From Actinokineospora globicatena (lineage in GTDB: Bacteria > Actinomycetota > Actinomycetes > Mycobacteriales > Pseudonocardiaceae), in contig NZ_JAMTCR010000002.1 of the NCBI RefSeq assembly GCF_024171945.1, forward strand, positions 806,001 to 870,000: a stretch of 64,000 bases of DNA, read 5' to 3'. This document shows positions 25,697 through 33,839 of the stretch, one piece after another. The notes beneath the pieces are model-generated. The model worked only from the letters and a program-made list of their open reading frames with translations. It had not been told where the DNA came from and ran no database searches. Position 1 is the stretch's first letter. Each line of letters starts with the position of its first letter. The position numbers and the translations under genes were made by a program.

Positions 25697-27241
25697 CTAC
25701 CGGACAGCGGCGTGTGATGCCTTCGCGGCCTTGCCCTTCTTGGCCTGACCCGCGATGAGCGACTTGCGGGCGGCGGCCTTGGCGGCCTTCGCGACGTTGT
25801 TCTTCGGCGGGACGCCGTTGATGTCCTCGGTGCTGATCGCGTAGGACGCGGTCACCCAGGCGATGGCGTCGGCGTTGCGGTCGAGCGCGACGCGGTCGAT
25901 GTTGCCCAGGTTGTCGCACTTGGAGTGGTAGCACTTGTCGTACGCGACACCAGCGGTGCCGCCCCACTTCTCGGCCTGCGCGGCGGTCTTGACGCCCTCG
26001 GCGCCGGTGAAGATGCCACCGGCCGGGATGCCGTTGGCGATGAACTCACCGTAGTCGGAACGACCGTCGAAGTCGGTGCCCTCGGTCGGGGTACCGGTCT
26101 CGTTGAGGAAGCCCGCGAGCGCCGCCTCGATCTGGGAGGAGCCGTACGGGCCCTCGCCAGCGCCGACACCGTCGGAGTTGTCACCGTCGTAGACGAAGTA
26201 GCCCGAGTTCGGCGACGCGATCATGTCGAAGTTCAGGTACAGCGCGATGTCGAGCTGCTGCTCGAAGGTCAGCGACTGCACGTACTTGGTCGAACCGACC
26301 AGGCCAAGCTCCTCAGCACCCCACCAGGCGAAGCGCACGGCGTTGCTGACCTTGGGCGAGGCGCCCAGCTGCAGCGCGGTCTCCAGCAGCGCGGCGCTGC
26401 CGGTGCCGTTGTCGTTGATGCCGGGGCCCTCGTCGACGCTGTCCAGGTGCGAGCCGACCATGACCACGTTGTTCTTGCGGCCGGTCTTGGTCTCCGCGAT
26501 CAGGTTGCGCGACGGCTTGTCCTCGGTGTGGAAGCGCAGGTCCACGGTGGTCGACACACCGTTCTTGCCGAACAGGGTGTCGCCGTCGGCCTTGCTGATG
26601 CCACCGGTCGGGATGGTCGCGCCCTCACCGACGGTCACGCCCTGCAGCGGGCCGTCGGCGTTGTTGGCGACCAGGATCGCGATCGCGCCCGCGGCGGCCG
26701 CGTTGGCCTGCTTCTGGTTGAAGGTGCAGGCGCCGCGGCGGACGAGCGCGACCTTGCCCTTGACGTCCAGGCCCGTGTAGTCAGTCGCCTCGCAGCCGGG
26801 GGTGGCGTCCTGCGGGACGGCCACCAGCGCGCCGGTGACACCGCCGACCGGGGTCTGCGGCGAGAGCTGCATGGCGAACGCGTCGACCTTGGTGCCGCCC
26901 GCGTCGGCGAACGCGGCGTCGGTGATCTGCACCGGGTAGGTGAAGGCCGGGGTGCTGACCTCGAAGCCCGCGCCGCGCAGCAGACCCGCGACGTAGTCCA
27001 GGCTCTGGTCGTAACCCTTCGTGCCCGCCGCGCGGTTGCCGCCGTTCTTGTCGGCGATGCGCTGCAGGGCGATCAGGTGCCGGTTGATGCCGCTCGCGGT
27101 GACCTTCTTGGCCAGGTTCTTCGCCAGTGCGGGACCGTCCGGCAACTGCTGAGCGGAGGCGGGCACCGCCGCGAACGCGAGCCCGGCGCACGCGGCGAGC
27201 AGGAGTGCACCCGCGCGGACCGATGTCCTGGGGGACGACAT
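25697..27241 (-). CDS. Secreted M28 zinc aminopeptidase with PA domain (copy 2)
   Basis: Encodes 514 residues with the same architecture as copy 1: signal peptide (1-31, ending PASAQQ), split M28 domain, PA insert. Zinc ligands are in GSHLDS, NDNGTGS, GAEELG, NFDMI and His439. Cys437 and Cys442 flank His439 (CYHSKC), matching the disulfide known in S. griseus aminopeptidase. The middle of both proteins is nearly identical over long runs (VQSLTFEQQLDIALYLNFDM and beyond), showing a fairly recent duplication. GAAGGGAAG precedes the ATG at 27241. The Lys/Ala-rich C-terminus is unlike copy 1. Confidence 0.9.
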   Translation of the reverse strand: MSSPRTSVRAGALLLAACAGLAFAAVPASAQQLPDGPALAKNLAKKVTASGINRHLIALQRIADKNGGNRAAGTKGYDQSLDYVAGLLRGAGFEVSTPAFTYPVQITDAAFADAGGTKVDAFAMQLSPQTPVGGVTGALVAVPQDATPGCEATDYTGLDVKGKVALVRRGACTFNQKQANAAAAGAIAILVANNADGPLQGVTVGEGATIPTGGISKADGDTLFGKNGVSTTVDLRFHTEDKPSRNLIAETKTGRKNNVVMVGSHLDSVDEGPGINDNGTGSAALLETALQLGASPKVSNAVRFAWWGAEELGLVGSTKYVQSLTFEQQLDIALYLNFDMIASPNSGYFVYDGDNSDGVGAGEGPYGSSQIEAALAGFLNETGTPTEGTDFDGRSDYGEFIANGIPAGGIFTGAEGVKTAAQAEKWGGTAGVAYDKCYHSKCDNLGNIDRVALDRNADAIAWVTASYAISTEDINGVPPKNNVAKAAKAAARKSLIAGQAKKGKAAKASHAAVR

Positions 27242-27399
27242 GGGCAAACTTCCCTTCGTGGGGGTGAAAAGTGCCGGCTCATGACGGAACCCCGACCGAC
27301 CCTCGCAATCCGGCGAGCGTGACTCTTACTCGCAAATCGCCGCCGGTCAAGAGTTCAGGTTGGACTGTGACCGTCGGACACGCGAGATACCGTTGTCGT

Positions 27400-28362
27400 A
27401 TGCGCGCGATCACGATCAGCGAACCGGGTGGCCCCGAGGTGTTGCGGTGGACCGGGGTACCGGATCCACGACCGGGCGAGGGCGAGGTGCTGGTCCGGGT
27501 GGCGGCCTCCGCGGTCAACCGGGCGGACCTGTTGCAACGCAAGGGCTTGTACGCACCGCCGCCCGGCACCACCGAGGTCCCCGGCCTGGAGTGCTCCGGC
27601 GTGGTCACCGAACTGGGCAGCGGTGTCAGCGGGTGGCAAGTGGGTGACCGGGTGTGCGCGCTGCTGGCGGGCGGCGGTTACGCCGAGCAGGTGGTGGTCC
27701 CCGCGGGGCAACTGCTCCCCGTACCGTCCGGAGTGGACCTCGTCGAGGCGGCCGGGCTGCCGGAGGTCGCGTGCACGGTGTGGTCGAACGTGGTCCAGAC
27801 CGGTCGGCTCACCGCGGGCGAAACCCTGCTGGTGCACGGCGGCGCCGGTGGCATCGGGACGCACGCCATCCAGGTCGGCAAGGCACTCGGCGCCACCGTC
27901 GCGGTCACCGCCGGTTCAGCCGAACGGCTCAGCCGCTGCGCCGACCTGGGCGCCGACACCACGCTCGACTACCGCGAGACCGCCTTCGAGGACGAAGTGC
28001 GCGCGGACGTCATCCTGGACAACATGGGCGCGAAGTACCTGCGCCGCAACATCACCGCCCTCAACCGCGGCGGCCGACTCGTGGTGATCGGCATGCAGGG
28101 CGGCACCATCGGCGAACTCGACCTCAGCGTGCTGCTCCGCAAGAACGCCACCATCGCGGCGAACAGCCTCCGGTACCGCCCGGTCGCGGAGAAAGCGGCG
28201 ATCGTGGCGGAGGTGGTGTCCCGGGTGTGGCCCATGGTGGCCGACGGCCGGGTCCGCCCGGTGACGCACGCCGTCCTCCCGATCACCGAAGCGGGCGAGG
28301 CACATCGCATGCTGGACGCGGGCGGCGTGTTCGGAAAGCTGGTACTCGCCGTCGACTCATGA
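27400..28362 (+). CDS. NADPH:quinone oxidoreductase, zinc-free MDR family
   Basis: Encodes 320 residues. It is a cytosolic medium-chain reductase of the zeta-crystallin/PIG3 type reducing quinones or enones with NADPH. The GroES-like domain has NRADLLQRKGLYAPPPG and GLECSGVV; the Rossmann part has LLVHGGAGGIGTHAIQVGKALGA. The catalytic and structural zinc Cys residues of alcohol dehydrogenases are absent. TACCGT lies 6 nt before the ATG, indicating a leaderless transcript. The order quinone oxidoreductase / class-V aminotransferase / bpa equals M. tuberculosis Rv3777, Rv3778c, Rv3780. Confidence 0.9.
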   Translation: MRAITISEPGGPEVLRWTGVPDPRPGEGEVLVRVAASAVNRADLLQRKGLYAPPPGTTEVPGLECSGVVTELGSGVSGWQVGDRVCALLAGGGYAEQVVVPAGQLLPVPSGVDLVEAAGLPEVACTVWSNVVQTGRLTAGETLLVHGGAGGIGTHAIQVGKALGATVAVTAGSAERLSRCADLGADTTLDYRETAFEDEVRADVILDNMGAKYLRRNITALNRGGRLVVIGMQGGTIGELDLSVLLRKNATIAANSLRYRPVAEKAAIVAEVVSRVWPMVADGRVRPVTHAVLPITEAGEAHRMLDAGGVFGKLVLAVDS

Positions 28363-28372
28363 GCACGAAATC

Positions 28373-28437
28373 GGATCGTGTGCGGTCGAGTGGTTAATGG
28401 ACCGAACTGTGAATGCCATTCCGGCCGCACACGATCC
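28373..28437. terminator. Long bidirectional hairpin between convergent genes
   Basis: GGATCGTGTGCGG (28373-28385) pairs perfectly with CCGCACACGATCC (28425-28437). A second stem AATGG/CCATT (28396-28400 with 28416-28420) lies within the loop. It separates the quinone oxidoreductase gene from the aminotransferase-like gene. Confidence 0.75.
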
Positions 28438-28453
28438 ACCCTTAGCGCGAAGA

Positions 28454-29656
28454 TCAGGCGCGGAGTTCGGCGAGGGCCTCGACTAGTTGGTCTACCTCGA
28501 CGGCGTTGGTGTAGTGGGCGAGGCCTACGCGGACGGCACCGCCGACCTCGCCGACGCCGAGGGTGGCGAAGACGCCGCTGGGGGTGTCGTCGGCGAAGGC
28601 GCAGATGCCGCGTTCGGCCAGGTGCACGACGGCGTCCTGGGCCTTGACGTCGGCGACGGTGAAGGCGAGGGCGGGGACTCGGCGCATGGCGTCGCCGATG
28701 ACCATGATGTGGCGCAGGCCGCGCAGGTCGCCGATGAGGCGGGAGAGCAGGCCGGCCTGGTAGGACTTGGCTGAGCTGAGCGAGGTGAGCAGGCGCTCGC
28801 GGCGGGTGCCGGTCGCGGCGTCGTCGAGTTCGGCGAGGTAGTCGACGGAGGCGACCAAGCCCGCCAGCAACGGGTAGGCGTGCTGGCCCAGTTCGAGGCG
28901 TTCCGGACCGGCGGCGCGCGGGTCGAGCGAACTGGCCGGGAGCCGGTCGAGCATCGCGGGGTCGGCGAAGGCGAGGGCGGCCACCGCGGGTCCACCCCAG
29001 GCGCTGGCGGACACGGCGACGACGTCCACCCCGGCGGCCTGGATGTCGATCGGCACGAACGGCGCCGACGCGGAGGCGTCCACCACGACCACGGCGTCCT
29101 GCGCGCGGGCCAACTCGGTGATCCGGCCGAGGTCCGGTCGGGTGCCGACCGCGCCGGACGCGGAGGTCACGGCGACGACCTTCGTGCGGTGCGACACCAG
29201 GTTCTCGTACTGCCAGGCGGGCAGCTCGCAGGTCTCGATGTCGATCTCCGCCCACCGCACCGTCGCACCGGCGCGCTGCGCGACCCGCAACCACGGCGCG
29301 GTGTTGGCCTGGTGGTCGAGGCGGGACAGCACGACCTCGTCACCGATCAACCAGCCGTCACCGAGCGCTTCGGCGAGCCTGGCCAACAGCACCGCGGTGT
29401 TCGGACCGAGCACGACGCCAGCGGGATCGGCGTTGACCAAGTCGGCCACCGCGCGCCGGGCGGCGTCACCGATCGCCTCCGCGCGTTGCGACGCCGGGAA
29501 AACCCCGCCGGGACCGGACACCGGGGCGCGCAACGCCGTGGACACCGCGGTCGCCACCTGCTCCGGCACCTGCATCCCCGCAGGCGAGTCGAGGTGGACC
29601 CAGCCGTCACCCAGCGCGGGGAACAGCCCGCGAATGCGTGCGACGTCGAAGGCCAT
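28454..29656 (-). CDS. Class V aminotransferase / cysteine desulfurase-like protein lacking the PLP lysine
   Basis: Encodes 400 residues with the whole fold-type I layout: HLDSPAGMQVP at the N-terminus, GPNTAVLLARLA, SRLDHQANTAPW, VDASASAPFVPIDIQAAGVDVVAVS, and a C-terminal domain. Where the family has S-x-H-K-x-x-G-P the sequence reads SASAWGGP, so Ala219 replaces the Schiff-base lysine. It may be a pseudoenzyme or use another chemistry. TACGGT lies 7 nt upstream of the ATG (leaderless). It is divergent from bpa with 60 bp between, as Rv3778c and Rv3780 are neighbours in M. tuberculosis. Confidence 0.8.
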   Translation of the reverse strand: MAFDVARIRGLFPALGDGWVHLDSPAGMQVPEQVATAVSTALRAPVSGPGGVFPASQRAEAIGDAARRAVADLVNADPAGVVLGPNTAVLLARLAEALGDGWLIGDEVVLSRLDHQANTAPWLRVAQRAGATVRWAEIDIETCELPAWQYENLVSHRTKVVAVTSASGAVGTRPDLGRITELARAQDAVVVVDASASAPFVPIDIQAAGVDVVAVSASAWGGPAVAALAFADPAMLDRLPASSLDPRAAGPERLELGQHAYPLLAGLVASVDYLAELDDAATGTRRERLLTSLSSAKSYQAGLLSRLIGDLRGLRHIMVIGDAMRRVPALAFTVADVKAQDAVVHLAERGICAFADDTPSGVFATLGVGEVGGAVRVGLAHYTNAVEVDQLVEALAELRA

Positions 29657-29716
29657 GCGCCACACCGTACGAGAGCCCCCCGGTCCGACGCCGCGTGGGG
29701 CACTACCCTCGAACGC

Positions 29717-30250
29717 GTGACTCAACCCACCCCTGGCTCGGACGACGCGCACCACGTGGTGGTGGTCGGACCCGACGGTTCCCCGCTCGGCACCGCGAAG
29801 ATCCCCGACAACCCCGACGCCGAGTCGGTCGGCGACATGGTCGAGCAACCGGCCAAGGTCATGCGGATCGGCACCATGATCAAGCAGTTGCTCGAGGAGG
29901 TCCGCGCGGCCCCGCTCGACGACGCCAGCCGCGCCCGGCTGCGCGAGATCCACAAGCGCTCCATCGCCGAACTCGAGGACGGCCTCGCCCCCGAACTCCG
30001 CGAGGAACTCGAACGCCTCTCCCTGCCGTTCACCGAGGAGCACACCCCCTCGGACGCCGAACTCCGCATCGCCCAGGCCCAACTCGTCGGCTGGCTCGAG
30101 GGCCTCTTCCACGGCATCCAGACCGCCCTCTTCGCCCAGCAGATGGCCGCCCGCGTCCAACTAGAACAAATGCGCCGCGGCCTACCCCCCGGTACCAAGG
30201 CGGACGACGGCCTGAACCTGCGCACCAGCGAGACCGGCCAGTACCTGTAA
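29717..30250 (+). CDS. bpa: Bacterial proteasome activator Bpa/PafE
   Basis: Encodes 177 residues. Bpa forms a dodecameric ring that opens the 20S proteasome gate without ATP and feeds it unfolded proteins. The C-terminal four residues GQYL are the known gate-opening (HbYX-like) motif. The central helices (IGTMIKQLLEEVRAAPLDDASRARLREIH, then ELRIAQAQLVGWLEGLFHGIQTALFAQQMAARVQLEQMR) match the four-helix-bundle fold. The disordered N- and C-terminal linkers are also typical. The start is the GTG at 29717; TACCCT lies 7 nt upstream (leaderless). The location next to the class-V aminotransferase-like gene is conserved in mycobacteria. Confidence 0.93.
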   Translation: MTQPTPGSDDAHHVVVVGPDGSPLGTAKIPDNPDAESVGDMVEQPAKVMRIGTMIKQLLEEVRAAPLDDASRARLREIHKRSIAELEDGLAPELREELERLSLPFTEEHTPSDAELRIAQAQLVGWLEGLFHGIQTALFAQQMAARVQLEQMRRGLPPGTKADDGLNLRTSETGQYL

Positions 30251-30263
30251 CTCGATCTCCCCC

Positions 30264-30303
30264 GGAGGCCGGCACCCGCACAGGTGTCGGCCTCCTGCCT
30301 TTT
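30264..30303 (+). terminator. Intrinsic terminator of bpa
   Basis: A 13-bp stem (30264-30276 with 30283-30295, one G-T pair) with the loop CGCACA, followed by TGCCTTTT. Confidence 0.9.
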
Positions 30304-30713
30304 CTCACCACTCCACTTGCAGCCTGCCGCACGAGTGAGGATCGCCTGGTCGGGGGCTTGATCGCTTGAGGGGAATGAGTGGGCGCGGGCAAGTGGGGTT
30401 GCGGGTGATCATTTAGGGGTGGATTGCGGAACTTGGTGTCCATAGTGGACTCAAGTCAGTGACGACCCCAGCGGGGCGACAACTGGCTGATGGCCAGGTG
30501 GCAACCCGACGGCGGATTGGAAGATGCGGGCTGCGCGGTACCGGCGGGAGATCGGCGAACCGAGCGCAGGGGCCAGATCGGCGGCCCAAACCCCAGAGGC
30601 GGGCCCGCAGGCGGTCGGCGACCTCGGACACAAGCGGTTAGGCCAAGACCGAAAACGGCGAGTTCGCTGCCCCCGCCCCACCGGAGCCGCTTCGCGCCCG
30701 CGCGCGCAGGCAA
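30304..30713. other. Intergenic stretch before the repeat element
   Basis: About 400 bases without a supportable gene. It holds the interrupted palindrome GTCCATAGTGGAC at 30438-30450; a near copy is at 59617-59629, near another copy of the intergenic element. Confidence 0.4.
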
Positions 30714-30833
30714 CCCCTGCCCAGCCCCCACCCTCTCCGGGGGGCGTCCCTGGGCCAGTCTACCGGGGCCCACCGACAGTCGATCTTGGAATGGGGGGTG
30801 CGGTGATCGACATGTGGATAACTTCTGTCACCC
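30714..30833 (-). repeat. Intergenic element, copy A (minus orientation)
   Basis: It shares with copies at 50242 and 59678, read on the minus strand: GTTATCCACA (box 30813-30821), then about 50 bases later TAGACT (30757-30762), then 17 bases later a 20-base string identical in all three copies (30720-30739, CGGAGAGGG...). Copies A and B also match in between (GGGTGACAG, TTCCAAGATC, ACTGTCGG). Confidence 0.8.
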
Positions 30834-30925
30834 ATAAGAGGGAAATTGCGGGCGCCGAGCCAGGCAGAGTCGCAGGTCGGGGCGCTTTTGCGGGGAAAGG
30901 AACAGCCAGCAAGCACGGGTGAGGA

Positions 30926-31591
30926 TCAGGTGCTGGTTGAGAGGTGGGCGCGAACCAGATCGGCGGGGGTGTCGATGTCTATGGCGCGGTCGGCGGGGAT
31001 CAGTTGGGCTCGGACTTCGGGGATGAAGAAGCGGTGGTGGGTGGTGAGGTCTGCGGCGCTGACGAGGTAGATGCCGCCGGTGGGGCGGAGGGGTGGGGGG
31101 AGGGATTGGCGGGGGGCTTCGAGGTCGGGCCAGTCGTGGGCGGGGGTGATGTGGCCGTCGTGGAGGATGCAGGACTTCCACGGGTGGTGGGTGGCGGTGG
31201 TCATCTGGATGACGGAGCCGGTGGGGCGGTTGTCGTGCAGGGTCAGGCATTCCGTGATGTCGGCGGAGGTGCGCAGTGGCGTTGTCGGCTGCAGCAGCAC
31301 CAGTAGCGCGTCCGAGACACCGAGTTCCGCCACCACGTGCAGCACAGCATCAACCGACCGGCTTTCGGGGCCGGACAAGGCCGGGGGCCGCGTAACCACG
31401 AGCGCGCCAGTGCTGTGGGAGGCGATCTCAGGGTCGTCGGTGGTCACCACGACTCGGCCGATGCCAGGGGTTTCCAGCGCGGTCGACACCGTGTGGGTGA
31501 CCAGGGGCCGACCCCGGAAGAGGGCGAGGTTCTTGCCGGGGAAGCCGTTCGAGCCGCCTCGGGCGGTGATGACGGCGACTACCTCTCGCAT
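30926..31591 (-). CDS. neuA: CMP-nonulosonic acid (sialic acid) cytidylyltransferase
   Basis: Encodes 221 residues. It activates a nonulosonic acid with CTP to give the CMP-sugar used by sialyltransferases. VVAVITARGGSNGFPGKNLALFRGRPLV is the NeuA nucleotide-binding signature, followed by VVTTDDPEIA, LVLLQPTTPLRTSADI and a C-terminal IDIDTPADLVRAH, all expected. GAGAGGG lies seven bases before the ATG at 31591. It is divergent from the GT29-like gene (78 bp). Which nonulosonic acid it uses cannot be read from the sequence. Confidence 0.88.
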   Translation of the reverse strand: MREVVAVITARGGSNGFPGKNLALFRGRPLVTHTVSTALETPGIGRVVVTTDDPEIASHSTGALVVTRPPALSGPESRSVDAVLHVVAELGVSDALLVLLQPTTPLRTSADITECLTLHDNRPTGSVIQMTTATHHPWKSCILHDGHITPAHDWPDLEAPRQSLPPPLRPTGGIYLVSAADLTTHHRFFIPEVRAQLIPADRAIDIDTPADLVRAHLSTST

Positions 31592-31669
31592 GGTGACCCT
31601 CTCGCGGTGCGGCGTTCGGCCCAGCACTCTAGGCTGATCAACCCAACGCACTCCGACCCCCCACCGGTG

Positions 31670-32317
31670 ATGAACACTCTCCTCACGCGTTCGGCCGCCG
31701 AGCTCGCCGAACTGCTCAGCAGCTATGCCCGTGGTCGACCGCCGCGCACCATCGCCGTGGTCGGCAACGCGCCCATGCCCCCGAGCGCCGACCGGTCCGC
31801 CGCCGTCGACGCCGCGGACCTGGTGATCAGGATGACCAGCTTCACCACCGACCCCGCCGCCCTCGGGACAAGGACCGACGTGGTGGTGCTGCACCGCGGC
31901 GTGATCGCGAGCCCGCACACCTTCGCCGACTACAAGTCGCGGCTGTACCTGCTGGTCGAGCCGGGCCGGTTGCACTGGGAACCGGAGGCGATCCCCGACT
32001 GGTGGCCCGCCGACCTCGGGTTCGTGCCGGTGCCCAACCACGGGTTCACCGTCGCGCTCAACGCGCTGCTCGGGTTCGACCCGGCGACCCCGACCTGGTC
32101 GACCACCGGGACCATGGCCACCTACCTGGCCACCGAGCTGTTCCCCACCGCCAGGGTCCTGCTGACCGGCACGTCCATCGTCGACGACCCGGACCAGACC
32201 ACCTTCCCGCACGCCTGGGGCTCCCCCGTCGCGGTGACCGCGGAGCACCGCCTGGGTGCCGAGGCGGACCTGCTGCGGCGCTGGGAGTCCACGGGCAGAA
32301 TCGAGATCCTGAGATGA
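31670..32317 (+). CDS. GT29-like sialyltransferase candidate
   Basis: Encodes 215 residues without a signal peptide or membrane helix. It carries a set of motifs like those of GT29 sialyltransferases. An L-motif-like segment spans residues 29-72 (VVGN..., then VDAADLVIRMTSF and LGTRTD). An S-motif-like segment spans 143-168 (WSTTGTMATYLATELF...VLLTG). A VS-like His-x4-Glu (His193, Glu198) is followed by LLRRWESTGRIEIL. The protein is shorter than animal GT29 enzymes, as expected for a bare catalytic domain. Its position beside neuA, neuC and neuB supports transfer of a nonulosonic acid from CMP. ATGA overlap couples it to the coiled-coil gene. The ATG at 31670 has no clear ribosome-binding site. 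Confidence 0.65.
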   Translation: MNTLLTRSAAELAELLSSYARGRPPRTIAVVGNAPMPPSADRSAAVDAADLVIRMTSFTTDPAALGTRTDVVVLHRGVIASPHTFADYKSRLYLLVEPGRLHWEPEAIPDWWPADLGFVPVPNHGFTVALNALLGFDPATPTWSTTGTMATYLATELFPTARVLLTGTSIVDDPDQTTFPHAWGSPVAVTAEHRLGAEADLLRRWESTGRIEILR

Positions 32318-32712
32318 ACCCGATCGACAGAATCCGGCACCGGGTTCGCGCGCTGGCCAGACGTGAAGCGGCCGCCGCTGCTGCCGAGGTGCGCACCGAC
32401 CTCGACCTCTTGCGCACCGAGCTCACCCCGAAGCTGGACGACCTGACCCACAGCGTCACCCGGCTCACCGAGTCGCTCGACTGGCTGGGCAGTGAGCACC
32501 GCCGGATCGCGCCGCAGGTGGCCGCCGTCGAGTCCCGGCTCGCGACCGTCGAACACCCGATCCCGGGGGTGCGGACCTCCGACGACCCGACGGTCAACGC
32601 CATGGCGGCGCTGGTCGGGGAGATCCGCGAGGAGCACGCCAGGGTCCGCGCGCGGCTCAGCCTCATCTCCCGCTACGAGGAACGCTTGTCCCGCTTGGAG
32701 AACCCCGACTAG
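32314..32712 (+). CDS. Coiled-coil protein coupled to the sialyltransferase-like gene
   Basis: Encodes 132 residues, almost all helical with heptad patterns (RTDLDLLRTELTPKLDDLTHSVTRLTESLDWL and EIREEHARVRARLSLISRYEERLSRLE). The N-terminus is strongly basic. There is no signal or membrane segment. The ATG overlaps the preceding stop (ATGA). It may be an oligomerising partner or scaffold of the transferase; this is inference. The 3' end overlaps the convergent neuC stop by 4 bp. Confidence 0.7.
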   Translation: MNPIDRIRHRVRALARREAAAAAAEVRTDLDLLRTELTPKLDDLTHSVTRLTESLDWLGSEHRRIAPQVAAVESRLATVEHPIPGVRTSDDPTVNAMAALVGEIREEHARVRARLSLISRYEERLSRLENPD

Positions 32713-33839
32713 CGGTCGACGAAACGCTTGTAGAGCGACGGCTCCCACAGCGCGTCGCCCTCGAACAGCTCGATGATCCGCCCACGGGCCCCCGGCGCGC
32801 CGAACTCGTGGAACCCCGGCAACCGGGGCTGCCCGCACACCGCGTCGACGGCGGCGCGGATCTCGGCGGCGTCCGGGGCCACGTTCACCACCCCTTCCGC
32901 CTCGGTCCGACCCCGCTGGCGCGTCCCCACGTTCACCGACCTCGTCCCGACCACCGGCGCCTCGCGCACGCCCGACGACGAGTTCCCCAGCACCACGCGT
33001 GCGTTGCGCATCAGGGTCACGAAGTGCTCGAACCGCATCGACGGCAGGCGGGCGAACCGGTCGCCGACGCACCGGTCCAGCTGGAGCCGGATGTCGGCGC
33101 AGCCCTCGTCGTTGTTCGGGTCGATGATCACCCAGTTGGCGGCGGAGGCGAGCACGGCGTCCACCACCGACGCCGCCAGCCGGGCGTTGGCCCCGGGTTC
33201 GGTGGTGACCGGGTGCACGACCAGCACCCCGTACCGGTCGAACGGGATGTCGTAGCGCGCCCGGACCTCGTCGAGCGCGGGCAGGTCGGGCGAGGTGAGG
33301 ATGTCGATCTCCGGGCTGCCGACCACGAAGACCCGGTGCGCCTCCTCGCCCATCTGCTCCAGCCGGGCGCGGGCCTGGTCGTTGGCGACCAGGTGGACGT
33401 GGGCGTGCTTGGAGATCGAGTGCCGGACCGAGTCGTCGATCGCGCCGGAGAGCTCGCCGCCCTCGATGTGGATGACGCGGACGTTGTGCAGGGAGCCGAC
33501 CAGCGCGGCGGCCAGCGCCTCGACCCGGTCGCCCTGCACGACGATGGCGTCCGGGCGCTCCTCGTAGACGAGCCGGGCCAGCGCCTGGACGGTGTTGGCG
33601 AGCACGAGCGCGGTCGGCTCGCCCTCGACCTGGTTGGGGATCAGGTGCAGCCGCTGGAGGCCGACGCGTTCGACCTCGTGCACGGTGTAGCCGTACCGGC
33701 GCAGCAGGTGCATGCCGGTGACGACGACGCGGGCCGCGAGGTGCGCGCTGGCCTGCACGGCCAACATGACGTCGCGCAGCTTGCCGAAATCCGCCCTGGT
33801 GCCGGTCACGAACAGCACCTCGCGGCGACGGTCAGTCAT
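32709..33839 (-). CDS. neuC: Hydrolysing UDP-GlcNAc 2-epimerase, NeuC-like
   Basis: Encodes 376 residues of GT-B fold. NeuC turns UDP-GlcNAc into ManNAc plus UDP, the first committed step of sialic acid synthesis. LFVTGTRADFGKLRDVM at the N-terminus is the NeuC-type signature. VQGDRVEALAAAL, HIEGGELSGAIDDSVRHSISK and GNSSSGVREAPVVGTRSVNVGTRQRGR are the usual active-site segments. It starts inside the neuB stop region (8-bp overlap), so neuB-neuC form an operon. Confidence 0.9.
   Translation of the reverse strand: MTDRRREVLFVTGTRADFGKLRDVMLAVQASAHLAARVVVTGMHLLRRYGYTVHEVERVGLQRLHLIPNQVEGEPTALVLANTVQALARLVYEERPDAIVVQGDRVEALAAALVGSLHNVRVIHIEGGELSGAIDDSVRHSISKHAHVHLVANDQARARLEQMGEEAHRVFVVGSPEIDILTSPDLPALDEVRARYDIPFDRYGVLVVHPVTTEPGANARLAASVVDAVLASAANWVIIDPNNDEGCADIRLQLDRCVGDRFARLPSMRFEHFVTLMRNARVVLGNSSSGVREAPVVGTRSVNVGTRQRGRTEAEGVVNVAPDAAEIRAAVDAVCGQPRLPGFHEFGAPGARGRIIELFEGDALWEPSLYKRFVDR

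Noticed and set aside
28454-30160. Longer 568-residue form of the aminotransferase-like protein
   Set aside because: The extra N-terminus is antisense to bpa and has no sensible sequence; the ATG at 29656 has a leaderless promoter.
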